From: Gemmatimonadota bacterium | GTDB lineage: Bacteria; Gemmatimonadota; Gemmatimonadetes; Longimicrobiales; Gaopeijiaceae | Direction of reading: 5' to 3' | DNA: 64,000 bases | Assembly: GCA_029262115.1 (NCBI GenBank) | Contig: JAJCZZ010000010.1 | Span: 84,730 to 148,729, forward strand | Part shown: in pieces, positions 15,997 to 24,876 of the stretch | Numbering within the stretch: position 1 is the stretch's first letter | How the letters are laid out: each line of letters begins with the position of its first letter | Notes under the pieces: generated by a model | Seen by the model: the letters and a program-made list of their open reading frames with translations, nothing else | Database searches by the model: none | Told to the model about the DNA's origin: nothing | Translations under genes and position numbers: made by a program

Positions 15997-18900
15997 TCAG
16001 AACGGACGGAAGGGCAGCGTCCCCGCAGAGATCTCGAGTTGGCCGTAGACACCGAGTTGGAACTGGGTGGAGCCGGTGCGCTGTCCCACGAAGGACTGGC
16101 GATGGTCGTAGCTCATCTGCATGCCGACTTCGAAGCCCTGGAGGGCGGAGTCGAGCGTGAGGCTCAGGCTTCGACGGAGTTGGTCCACGAACGGAACGCA
16201 CTCGTCCGTCTCGCGGGAGGCGGTGGCTCGACAGTCGCGCTGCCCCACGAAGGCGGCCTGGAAGGCCAGACGCACCGGGCGCGTGAGACCGTCCCCAAGG
16301 AAGCTGGGTGGTTGGAACGCCGAGCTGACCGACAGCCGGTGGGTGTCTTCGTCCTGCTCGGTGCTCCCGGTCGGATCCAGGCTCGTTCCGGCCCGGAAGG
16401 AGCCGCGGTACGCGGTCACCAGCGACCCGGCCCAGGTCACCGAAAGGTCGAACGGCACCTGCACGCTCTCGGTCTCCCGGCGCTGCTGGCTCCGCCCTCC
16501 GAACAGCATCTCCCGGGTGGTCTGGACGAAGCCGGACGAGAGGCTGACGCGTTCGACCCCCGTCCAGTCGGGAAGGTTCAAGGGCGGCAGGCTCACCCTC
16601 AGGTCGGGCCAGGTCCGCTGGATGACGTCCCGTTCGGTTCTGGGATCCAGGGTGGAGGCGTCGCTCAGGCGGTACTGCACGCTGACGACGGCGCCGCCGG
16701 GCAGCCCGACCCCGGACGCCACGCTCCAGGTGGACTGATCCACGAGGGTGGCGGCCGTGTCCCGGCCGACGAAGCGGAAGTCGTCCACGCCGCCCCACCC
16801 CCACTGAAACGCGGAGCCGGGCTCGATCGGGTCCCGGTTGAAGCGCGCGGAGACTCCGTTCAGGTACGTCACCTGCAGCGGGCGCAGGGCTCCGAGCATC
16901 TCCCTGAATTGGACCACGTCCCGGGGTTCACCCGGTCGAGGCTCGCCCACGAGAGAGGTGGCCAAGGCGGTCGGATCGAGCGCGAGGACCGCCCGCCAGT
17001 TCCGCTCACCGTTGGCACTGCGCGTGAGTACGAGCGCGCTGTCGGTGGCGACCGGAATCCGCTCGAAGAAGTTCGCGTTTCGATCGGATCGGTAGACCGT
17101 CGTGAGGTCCACATCGTTGCGCAGCCACGATACGATGCGGGGGCGGAACCCGATGTGGGTCCGAAGTTGCCGGCTGGTCTCCCAGCCGAGGTTCACCCCC
17201 GCCGCGCGCGAGCGCTCCCGACGGATCAGCTCCTGGATGTCCGCGTCGGCCACGGATTCGGACGGGTCGAGGAGGTCGCGCGTGGACAGGAAGGTCAGGT
17301 CCGCGGCCAGCGGTTGAATCGGGCGGAAGCGGACATCCGCGGCGGTCTCGAAGGTCTCCCTCGGCGCGAGGGTCGGGAGCACGAGCGAGTCGAGCGCCGT
17401 CTCGATGATCCGCTCGTACCGGAAGATCCGGGTGTCCCGCTGTACGTACGAGCTCCCCACCGATACGCGTTCGGGGGTCCAGCGGAAGCGCGTGCCCAGA
17501 ATTTTGTTTGCCAGGAAGCCAGGCAGGAGCGTCCGCAGGACGCCTTCCGTGAAGCCCGGAAGGAGCGGGAAGTCGCGAACCGCCGGCTCGCGAGTCCATC
17601 CCAGACCAGCCGTGAGACCGTCCGAGTCGTTGACCGCCGTGACCGTGGACTGGTGTGCCCGGGAGTAGGCCAGGCGCGCGTCGAGCCCGTCGAGGACGAG
17701 CCCGACCCACGGATTGGCCGTCCGCGTTCGCTTCCGGAACGACAGCCCGATCCGGCTCTGGCGGGAGGCCGTCGAGCGCAGGTTCTGCAGGCGATCCGCA
17801 CGCAGGTCCGAATTCGCGAGGAAGGTAGGATCCTGTCCCACACGGTCGAGGCTGATGGTCAGCGGGAGATCGATCCCCCATGAGGCGGGGGCCCACCGGC
17901 CGAGACTCAGTGTGGACATGAGCGACAGCGCCCGGTCGTTCTGATACGTCGGGTCGTCGCGGAGTTGCCGGAAGAACGCGCCCCGGTCCGTGATCGTCAG
18001 ACGTGAGTCCAGCACGCCGGCGCCGCTCAACTCCGCTTCCAGGGACCCTGCCAGACCGGCGTCCCGGACCGGCCGCGCCAGCCGCAACTCGTCGATCCAC
18101 ACTTCGCCCGTGAGGGGAAAAAGCCCGTCGTTCAGGACGCCCATGGACAGCTCACGCACGTTGGCCAGGTCGGGGGCGCGACCCCGATCCCTGAGCACGA
18201 CCGCGTAGGTGGAGTCGGGCGCCCAAACCACCACCGGCGGATCGGTCGCCGAGATCGGCTGAACGAGAAGCTGCTGCTCCGCCCTACGCCTCAGGTCGAG
18301 CCACTGTCCGAAGTCGATCTTGACCTCCGGCAACCAGTCCTCTGCCATGAAGTCGGACGAGATAGACGGCGTGGGAAGGCGGGTCCGGTAGAGGTAGAAG
18401 TTGTCGGCGTCGCTCCCGACCTTGAAGAAGAAGTAGCTGTCCCGGTCGGGCCCGAAGTCACCGGAACGCGGGACCACCCAGACCCTGGCTTCCCGATAGT
18501 TGAGGAAGTTGCGGGGGCGCTGGGGAAAGCGTTGATACACCTCCGCGCGCGCTCCGCTCGGAACGTCCTCGAAGCGAACGCCCAGCGACTTCTCGTTGAA
18601 CTCGATCCCCTGCCCCGCGAACGCCGAGGTCGGGTCCAGGAGATCCTCCCTGACGCCGGGTGGCGACGCGTAGGCGAGCCCCTCGGTGACCTCGGAAACC
18701 GTCGCCACTTCGACCCGGCCGAAGGCGGCGAGCGTGTCGCCGCCGAGCCCTCGGAGCACGCCTGTGCCCGAGCGGCGGATCCACCGGGAGCCCACGAGAC
18801 GCATTCGCGCCACCTCGACCTTGCGCTCGGAAGGCCCCGCGACGGTCATACGGAGATGCTTGACCGAGCGGAGGTCCGCGTCCGAGAAGGCACCGCCGAC

Positions 18901-21900
18901 TTCCAGGGCCTCCGAGCCCTGGATCGGAATTCGGTAGAGCTGGAAATCCGTGCCGGTCTCCTGACGCGTCCGGGCCAGGAACGGCGAGCTGCCGTCGAGG
19001 CGGATCACGAAGCGGAGGTGGCGCTCCTGGCTGTCGAGCTTCCCGTTCTGGTCCAGATCCTCCGTGTCGCGGCGCCCATTGCCACGCGTGCAGTTGGCCC
19101 GCACGTCGGCAATCCGGTAGATCTGGCCCGGCTCGGCCAGGCACGACTCACCCCACACGCCCCGCCGATCGGCCTCCGTGCTCCAGATCTCGCCCCGGGC
19201 CGGGTCGGCCTCCTGGTCGAGCAGGCCCAGGCCCCACCGCTCGCCGGTGGTGGGCTTCAGCCCCTCCGTGGCTCCGCCCTCGTCGATGAAGAACGCATCC
19301 TCGTTCACCGCCCCGAGGTCGACGATCATCGACAGCCCCTCGCCGCCCTTCACGTAGAACTCCAGGAAGTCCGTTCTGGTGAGGTCGAGCCCGGTGGGCG
19401 AGAGGTCCGTGGTGATCGAGCGCCACGACGGCCGCTGGAGCTTCTGATCCCGCCCGAAGGCGAGCAAGAGGCCCGGCTCTCGGAGCTCGGAGCCCGCCAC
19501 GCGGATCTGCTGGTCGATGTCCTGGCGGGGGAAGTAGCCTTCGTGCACGCCCAGACTGTCTCCCACCAGCGACTCCACGATCCACGCATGCTGCCAGGAG
19601 AGGGGGGCGGCGGTCCGTGCGTCGAGGACCGTCGGTAACGCGGTCTCGGCCCCGTCCCGGAAGTCCGGAGCGCTCCCGAACATCCACTCGGTCGACAGCA
19701 GGGAGACCGGCAACTGGTTGGCCGCGTCGAAGTCGTCCACGAACGCCTCGCCCCGCGTATTGGGGTTCGGCAACGACACGGCCAGATCTCCGCTGACTCG
19801 GAAGGTGCTCTCGCCGGCGAAGCGGAGCCCCGGAAGCCGGTCCCACAGGCGGTCCATCCAGTCGAGGCGGGTCTCCACCCCACCGCTGATGCCTCCCAGC
19901 AGAGCGGCGGCCGGCTCCGTGCCGAGCTGCGGACGCGTGACCACGGTGCGCTCGGACTGATAGAGCCCGATCACGTCGAGTCCCCCGCCGTCTCCCAGAC
20001 TCGCATGCGTCTGGATTCCGAAGACCTGGGTCGGAGAGACCTGGAAGAGCGACCGCTGTTCCCAGGTGGCCCTGACCGCCGCGTCCGGATCGGTGGTGAA
20101 GAGGAGTTGGGGCTCCAGCAGGATCACCTGACCCACGTCGTAGTCGATTTCGTAGTCGACGCCCCGGGCCAGGATGCGGTCTCCGAGATAGATGCGCTCG
20201 CTGCCGTCTCGAATGCCGAGCGCACCCAACGAGAACGAGGAGATGACGCCCTCGCTCCGCAGACGGTACGCCAGCGTCAGCCGGTAGAGCCCCGCGTTGT
20301 CGCGCTCGAACGGGTCTTCCTCGTCGTAGATGCGGGGGTTCCCGTCGCCGCCGAGGATCGTGGCCGTCTCGCCTGCCGTCAGGCCCCGATTGGGAAGCGG
20401 GGGAGGTGCCGAGAACGGCTCCAGGGTCGGGAACACGATGAAGGTGCCCTGCACCGCACCCTGGTCGGAGAAGATCTCACCGGCCGGGGAGTACACGGCC
20501 GACGGGTCGAGCACGTCGAGCGGCGACTCCTGGTCGAGCCCGAAGAGCTGGAGGAAGGTGAGGTCCTCTCCGGACGGCGTGCGCTTGAAGGTGCGACCCG
20601 CGGAGCGCTCTCCCAGGGAGATCTCCAGCTCCACGGACGTGTCTTCGACGTCCCGCGATCCCGACACGCGGTAGACCTGGTGCATCTCGAGGTCCCAAGT
20701 CGGTCGATTCGGCTGGTGGTTCGCCCCGGACGCCTTCAACAGCCGAAGCTCCGGCCGGAGGCCCTGGTTGTGGATCCGCTCCGGATTGTAGTCGCCAACG
20801 GTGTCGCCGGTGGCGGTGATGTACGTGACCGCCAGCATCTCGTCGCGACGGAGCGGGCTGCGTAGCGCCACCCACAGTCCGCTGGGATGGAGGAAGTAGT
20901 CCACTCCCTGCTGGAGGTAGCGGAACCACCCGGACTCCGCGATGCGCTCGCCGTCCTTCTCCGCCACGGCGTCCGCCTGGATGAAGCCTTCGACCTGCTG
21001 CCGAAGAATCGGATCCGCTTCGAAGCGGTAGAGCTGGATCGGTTCGACCCCGGGAGCCACCGACGGCGGCGCCGACCCCGCGTCCAGATCCAGGGCGTCC
21101 ACGTGGGGAAAGCGGTCGAGCAGCTCGGGCTCCAACAGGAAGAAGAACTGCCCGCGCACATAGTCGGCGTCGTCGAGCGTCAGCGTGTCTTCCTGGACGA
21201 AGGCCCGCTGATCGCCGAGTCCCGTCAGACGGAATTCGCGAGAGTTCAGGTCGCCCCTCTGCTGGGCCCACACAGCCTGGAAGTCGAGCGGGCCGAGCTG
21301 ACCCTCCGCCTGGAAACCGAAGTTCCCCGAGGGGATGCCCTCGGTCAGGAAGCGCGAACGAGGCAGGATGAAGTCGACGTCGCCGACCTCAAGCCGGCGC
21401 AGGATGTCGTCGTCCAGACCCTGGTAGAAGATGTTGATGCGGTTCGCCGCATCGAATTCCCGGCTCTGGTCGAAGTCCACGTCGACCTGGACCCGATCCG
21501 CGATGGTGCCCGCGACCTGGACCCCGAATCGTACCTCGGGGCTGAGTTGGGGAATCAGCGTGGGGTTGCAACTGCTGCGGAACTGCTCGTCGCACGGCCG
21601 AAAGCGCGTCCAGTCGCCGCCGAGCTCCATCCGGCTGCGAACGCTGAGCGCCAAGTCGGCGAAGTCGGTGACGAACCGGGGCGACCCCTCGGCCGCGGGG
21701 TCGACCGGCGCAGCGGTCCGACGAAACGGCGGCGGGGCGGCCGGCAGATACCGGGACGAGTCCCCGGCGAGGCCCCACTCGGCCACCCGGGTGCGCAGCG
21801 TCGCATCCATGGTGGCCGTGCCGGTCCGCCACAGCCGAGCGCGCCTCGTGAAGAGACCCGAGGCACGCTGACCCGGGGCCAGAGCCCGAGCGCCCGACCG

Positions 21901-22077
21901 GACCGACGGAAACGGGGTCGGCGGCAGAGGGCGGAGCCCCAATCGGAGTGTGGACGCGGTGGACGGACCGGTGAGTCCCGCCCGGACCGCCGTTGGTACC
22001 ACATCCAACGGGCGGAGGATCGTGTCCGCCGGCGCGCTTGCCGCCAGCGCGGCTACGAGAGTGAGGGAGGCGAACAC
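15997..22077 (-). CDS. sprA: SprA-like giant outer-membrane protein
   Basis: A 2026-residue exported protein beginning at GTG 22077 with a signal peptide (ASLTLVAALAASAPADT). It resembles SprA, the very large beta-barrel translocon of the type IX secretion system and gliding machinery. Recognisable features are the repeated beta-strand architecture, the segment FVDDFDAANQLPVSLLSTEW, DQNGKLDSQERHLRF and the FNRDP/FQWGW region near the C-terminus. Known SprA proteins are about 2300-2500 residues, so this one is shorter. In Bacteroidota SprA forms the outer-membrane pore for proteins with T9SS signals. No other T9SS component is in the window. It lies upstream of comEA on the same strand and is divergent from lptF. 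Confidence 0.78.
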   Translation of the reverse strand: MFASLTLVAALAASAPADTILRPLDVVPTAVRAGLTGPSTASTLRLGLRPLPPTPFPSVRSGARALAPGQRASGLFTRRARLWRTGTATMDATLRTRVAEWGLAGDSSRYLPAAPPPFRRTAAPVDPAAEGSPRFVTDFADLALSVRSRMELGGDWTRFRPCDEQFRSSCNPTLIPQLSPEVRFGVQVAGTIADRVQVDVDFDQSREFDAANRINIFYQGLDDDILRRLEVGDVDFILPRSRFLTEGIPSGNFGFQAEGQLGPLDFQAVWAQQRGDLNSREFRLTGLGDQRAFVQEDTLTLDDADYVRGQFFFLLEPELLDRFPHVDALDLDAGSAPPSVAPGVEPIQLYRFEADPILRQQVEGFIQADAVAEKDGERIAESGWFRYLQQGVDYFLHPSGLWVALRSPLRRDEMLAVTYITATGDTVGDYNPERIHNQGLRPELRLLKASGANHQPNRPTWDLEMHQVYRVSGSRDVEDTSVELEISLGERSAGRTFKRTPSGEDLTFLQLFGLDQESPLDVLDPSAVYSPAGEIFSDQGAVQGTFIVFPTLEPFSAPPPLPNRGLTAGETATILGGDGNPRIYDEEDPFERDNAGLYRLTLAYRLRSEGVISSFSLGALGIRDGSERIYLGDRILARGVDYEIDYDVGQVILLEPQLLFTTDPDAAVRATWEQRSLFQVSPTQVFGIQTHASLGDGGGLDVIGLYQSERTVVTRPQLGTEPAAALLGGISGGVETRLDWMDRLWDRLPGLRFAGESTFRVSGDLAVSLPNPNTRGEAFVDDFDAANQLPVSLLSTEWMFGSAPDFRDGAETALPTVLDARTAAPLSWQHAWIVESLVGDSLGVHEGYFPRQDIDQQIRVAGSELREPGLLLAFGRDQKLQRPSWRSITTDLSPTGLDLTRTDFLEFYVKGGEGLSMIVDLGAVNEDAFFIDEGGATEGLKPTTGERWGLGLLDQEADPARGEIWSTEADRRGVWGESCLAEPGQIYRIADVRANCTRGNGRRDTEDLDQNGKLDSQERHLRFVIRLDGSSPFLARTRQETGTDFQLYRIPIQGSEALEVGGAFSDADLRSVKHLRMTVAGPSERKVEVARMRLVGSRWIRRSGTGVLRGLGGDTLAAFGRVEVATVSEVTEGLAYASPPGVREDLLDPTSAFAGQGIEFNEKSLGVRFEDVPSGARAEVYQRFPQRPRNFLNYREARVWVVPRSGDFGPDRDSYFFFKVGSDADNFYLYRTRLPTPSISSDFMAEDWLPEVKIDFGQWLDLRRRAEQQLLVQPISATDPPVVVWAPDSTYAVVLRDRGRAPDLANVRELSMGVLNDGLFPLTGEVWIDELRLARPVRDAGLAGSLEAELSGAGVLDSRLTITDRGAFFRQLRDDPTYQNDRALSLMSTLSLGRWAPASWGIDLPLTISLDRVGQDPTFLANSDLRADRLQNLRSTASRQSRIGLSFRKRTRTANPWVGLVLDGLDARLAYSRAHQSTVTAVNDSDGLTAGLGWTREPAVRDFPLLPGFTEGVLRTLLPGFLANKILGTRFRWTPERVSVGSSYVQRDTRIFRYERIIETALDSLVLPTLAPRETFETAADVRFRPIQPLAADLTFLSTRDLLDPSESVADADIQELIRRERSRAAGVNLGWETSRQLRTHIGFRPRIVSWLRNDVDLTTVYRSDRNANFFERIPVATDSALVLTRSANGERNWRAVLALDPTALATSLVGEPRPGEPRDVVQFREMLGALRPLQVTYLNGVSARFNRDPIEPGSAFQWGWGGVDDFRFVGRDTAATLVDQSTWSVASGVGLPGGAVVSVQYRLSDASTLDPRTERDVIQRTWPDLRVSLPPLNLPDWTGVERVSLSSGFVQTTREMLFGGRSQQRRETESVQVPFDLSVTWAGSLVTAYRGSFRAGTSLDPTGSTEQDEDTHRLSVSSAFQPPSFLGDGLTRPVRLAFQAAFVGQRDCRATASRETDECVPFVDQLRRSLSLTLDSALQGFEVGMQMSYDHRQSFVGQRTGSTQFQLGVYGQLEISAGTLPFRPF

Positions 22078-22165
22078 GCGTTCGGGTCAGCGGCCGAACA
22101 GAGAGGACGTACCGGGTGTAGACCCCCGCGTTCGCCCATGACCGGTCCATCCGCGGGAGACGACC

Positions 22166-23635
22166 ATGCGGCTCGGAGTACTCACACGATATCTGGTTCG
22201 GGCCCACCTGGGTCCGTTCCTGTTCTCGTTGAGTGCCATTACCGGCCTCATCTTCCTCAACGGGATCGCGCAGCGGATGGACGGCTTGGTCGGCAAGGGC
22301 CTCTCCTGGAACGTGATCGGCGAGTTCTTCATCCTGTCGCTACCGCATACGATCGCGCTGTCCCTGCCCATGTCCGTCCTGGTGGCGGTGCTGTACGCGT
22401 TCAGCGAGATGACCGGCTCGAACGAGATCACCGCCATGTCTGCGGGGGGGGTTCGCCCACTCAGGATCATGATTCCGCTCCTGGTCATGGGCGCCGTGGC
22501 GACCGCCACGATGCTGTACTTCAACAACAGCGTGCTTCCCGAAGCGAATCACCGCCTAAGAAACCTGTTGGTCGACATCGGTCGCAAGAGCCCGACCTTC
22601 CAGTTGAAGGAGCAGGTGGTGAACGAGATCCGAACAGAGGACGGTCTCGACACCTATTTCCTGACAGCCGCGCGCATCGACCCGACCACCAACACGCTCG
22701 AAGACGTTACGATCTTCGACGCGAACAACCCCGTGCGTCGTCGGACGACCTACGCCGAGCGCGGCGTCATGGAGTTCAACGCCGCCCGTACCGATCTCTA
22801 CCTGACGTTGTATGCGGGCGAGGTGCACGAGATCCAGGGCGATCGGGAGGGAGGGTTCCAGCGCCTCTTCTTCGCGAAGCAGGTCGTGCCCCTTCGTGGT
22901 GTGGGTGACGAGCTCAACCGCCAGTTGGGCGGAACCCAACGCGGCGATCGCGAGATGAGTTTCGCGATGCTGCGGGAGAACGCCGACGAGAAGCGCGCCG
23001 AACTCCGTCAGGTCGAGGAGACCAACCATGAGCGGTCGATGGAGGCGCTCAGGCTCGCGCTCAACCGCCCGGCCGACGCCGATACCGCGCTGGTCAACCA
23101 GTTCCGCTCACAGGTGACGCAGGGCCGCCTGGCCAACTCCACGTCGCCGGGCTCGCTCCTCGCCCGCGACCCCGTGACGCAGCGGGTGGTCGTGAACACC
23201 AGAACCAACGTCGCCCGCTCGGACTCGCTGAAGGAGCTGACCAACCGGTATACCGTCGAGCTGCACAAGAAGTGGGCGATCGCGTTCGCGTGTCTGATCT
23301 TCACGCTCATGGGTCCGCCGCTGGCCCTGCGCTTCCCGCGCGGCGGCGTCGGGATGGTGGTGGCCGGCTCGACGATCATCTTCGCGGTGTACTGGATCGG
23401 TCTGATCGGGGGCGAGAGCCTGGCGGACCGTCGAGTGGCCGACCCGATCATCACCATGTGGGCGCCGAATCTGGTGCTGGCGCTCATCGGACTGTTCCTG
23501 GTGTCCCGCATGGGCAGGGCCGGAGGGACGGTTCGGGGTGGCGGTGGCTTCGGCGACCTCCTCTACCGCCTGAGCGACGCCGCACGACGACGGTTCGGCC
23601 GACGCCGGAGCCGCCGGTTGGAGTCGCCGGCCTGA
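22166..23635 (+). CDS. lptF: LPS export permease LptF
   Basis: A 489-residue YjgP/YjgQ-family permease. Three membrane segments lie in the first 115 residues (for example LGPFLFSLSAITGLIFLNGI and LPMSVLVAVLYAFSEM), then a large periplasmic jellyroll-like domain (about 120-360), then three more segments near the C-terminus. LptF and LptG form the LptB2FG complex that extracts LPS from the inner membrane. The motif SEMTGSNEITAMSAGG is typical of the coupling region. A GGGAG precedes the ATG. The periplasmic part is longer than in E. coli LptF (366 residues), with a charged stretch near 265-300. Its stop overlaps the lptG start. Confidence 0.93.
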   Translation: MRLGVLTRYLVRAHLGPFLFSLSAITGLIFLNGIAQRMDGLVGKGLSWNVIGEFFILSLPHTIALSLPMSVLVAVLYAFSEMTGSNEITAMSAGGVRPLRIMIPLLVMGAVATATMLYFNNSVLPEANHRLRNLLVDIGRKSPTFQLKEQVVNEIRTEDGLDTYFLTAARIDPTTNTLEDVTIFDANNPVRRRTTYAERGVMEFNAARTDLYLTLYAGEVHEIQGDREGGFQRLFFAKQVVPLRGVGDELNRQLGGTQRGDREMSFAMLRENADEKRAELRQVEETNHERSMEALRLALNRPADADTALVNQFRSQVTQGRLANSTSPGSLLARDPVTQRVVVNTRTNVARSDSLKELTNRYTVELHKKWAIAFACLIFTLMGPPLALRFPRGGVGMVVAGSTIIFAVYWIGLIGGESLADRRVADPIITMWAPNLVLALIGLFLVSRMGRAGGTVRGGGGFGDLLYRLSDAARRRFGRRRSRRLESPA

Positions 23636-24702
23636 TGCGGGTCCTGGACCGCCTGGTCGGTCGCACCTTCCTGAAGCTGTTCTTCCTGTTCCTGCTGGCC
23701 TCACCGCTCCTGTTCGTGATCGGCCACCTGACGGAGAACGTCGACACGTATGTCGATCGGAGCCTCACGATCGCCGAGATCGCCCAGTCCTACCTGTTCC
23801 GACTCCCGCTCTACCTGCAGCAGTCGTTTCCGATCGCGGGGCTTCTCGCGGCGGTCTTCACGGTTCACGCCATGACCAACCACCGCGAGATCGTGGCGGC
23901 GAAGGCGGGCGGGATCTCCTTTCACCGCGTGGTCCGTCCGATCCTCGTCCTGGGCGTGCTCCTCACCGGCGCGGCGCTCGCCCTGTCCGAGATCACGCCC
24001 GGCGGCAACCGGCGGGCGGCGGAGCTGGTGCGTGACGAGGAGCCGGGACGGAGCTGGCGCTCCGACTTCGTCTACGAATCGGTTGACGGAACGACATGGC
24101 ACGTCCGCCGCCTGACCGCCGGCGACAACCGCATGAGCGAGGTCGTCCTCGAGCGCCCGGCGACGGACGCTCGGCCCGGACTGCACCTGCTGGCCGACGC
24201 CGCGGAGTTCGACGACGAGAAGGGGTGGACGTTCGCCCGCGGGTACATGCGCGAAATGCGGGCCGACTCGAGCAACCGGGCCTACCAGTTCGAGCGGCTG
24301 CGCATGGCCGGGCTGACCGAGCGGCCAGAGGAGCTGCTGGAGCGTCCGCGCGACGCCGAGGAGATGACCTACGCCCAGATCGGGCGCCAGGCCGACATCG
24401 TGGAGCGAACCGGGGGCAACGCCCGCGATCTCCTCGTCAAACAGCAGCAGAAGCTCTCGATTCCCGTCGCGACTCTCGTTGTCATTCTCCTGGGGATGCC
24501 GCTCGCGACTTCCACACAGCGGGGTGGGACGGCCCACGGGGTCGGCATCAGCCTGGGCGTCACGATCGGGTACTTCCTGCTGCTCCGCATCAGTGGAGCC
24601 CTCGGGGAGGCCGGCGCGATTCCGCCGCCCACCGCGGCCTGGGTGCCGAATATTCTGTTCTTCGTGGCGGCGGTGGTGTTGCTGGCGCGGGTGCGGACGT
24701 AG
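23635..24702 (+). CDS. lptG: LPS export permease LptG
   Basis: A 355-residue YjgP/YjgQ-family permease whose ATG (23635-23637) overlaps the lptF stop as TGATG. It has the same two-part layout as LptF: membrane segments at about 12-30, 55-75 and 100-120 with NHREIVAAKAGGISFHRVV as the coupling motif, a periplasmic domain from about 125 to 255, then three C-terminal segments (for example LSIPVATLVVILLGMPLA). It is the partner of LptF in LPS extraction. An lptB ATPase gene is not present here. Confidence 0.93.
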   Translation: MRVLDRLVGRTFLKLFFLFLLASPLLFVIGHLTENVDTYVDRSLTIAEIAQSYLFRLPLYLQQSFPIAGLLAAVFTVHAMTNHREIVAAKAGGISFHRVVRPILVLGVLLTGAALALSEITPGGNRRAAELVRDEEPGRSWRSDFVYESVDGTTWHVRRLTAGDNRMSEVVLERPATDARPGLHLLADAAEFDDEKGWTFARGYMREMRADSSNRAYQFERLRMAGLTERPEELLERPRDAEEMTYAQIGRQADIVERTGGNARDLLVKQQQKLSIPVATLVVILLGMPLATSTQRGGTAHGVGISLGVTIGYFLLLRISGALGEAGAIPPPTAAWVPNILFFVAAVVLLARVRT

Positions 24703-24760
24703 GCGGGGGGGTCGCCGGCACCGCGGCCACGTCTCTCCTCGCTGACCGGCCGACAAAGCT

Positions 24761-24841
24761 GGTTTTTTGGCCAGTAAACGAGTTTTGTGGCCAGTAAATT
24801 GGTGATTTGTGGTCAGAAACGGTATGATGTGGCCAGCAACG
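24761..24841 (+). promoter_or_regulatory. Four tandem ~20-base repeats upstream of a Fic-family gene
   Basis: Four copies of a unit with core TTKTGGYCAGNAA: GGCCAG at 24769, GGCCAG at 24789, GGTCAG at 24811 and GGCCAG at 24831, so spacing is 20, 22 and 20 bases (about two helical turns). Such phased direct repeats are typical operators. The gene directly downstream encodes an N-terminal winged helix that could bind them. The array overlaps the first in-frame GTG codons, which is why a later start was chosen for that gene. Confidence 0.6.
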
Positions 24842-24876
24842 AAGTCCGTTTGGAAGCAGCGGATGGAGCCCGTAGA

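Noticed and set aside
15947..16804. Upstream extension of comEA
   Set aside because: The longer in-frame stretch lies inside sprA in another frame and is Arg/Pro-rich. The signal/membrane segment and the ComEA domains begin at ATG 15946.
16039..17883. 614-codon plus-strand frame over sprA
   Set aside because: Antisense shadow of sprA, charged low-complexity sequence, no ribosome-binding site or domain. The same applies to 20887-22908.
24761..24841. CRISPR array
   Set aside because: Four ~20-base units without spacers of CRISPR size and without cas genes. They look like operator repeats.
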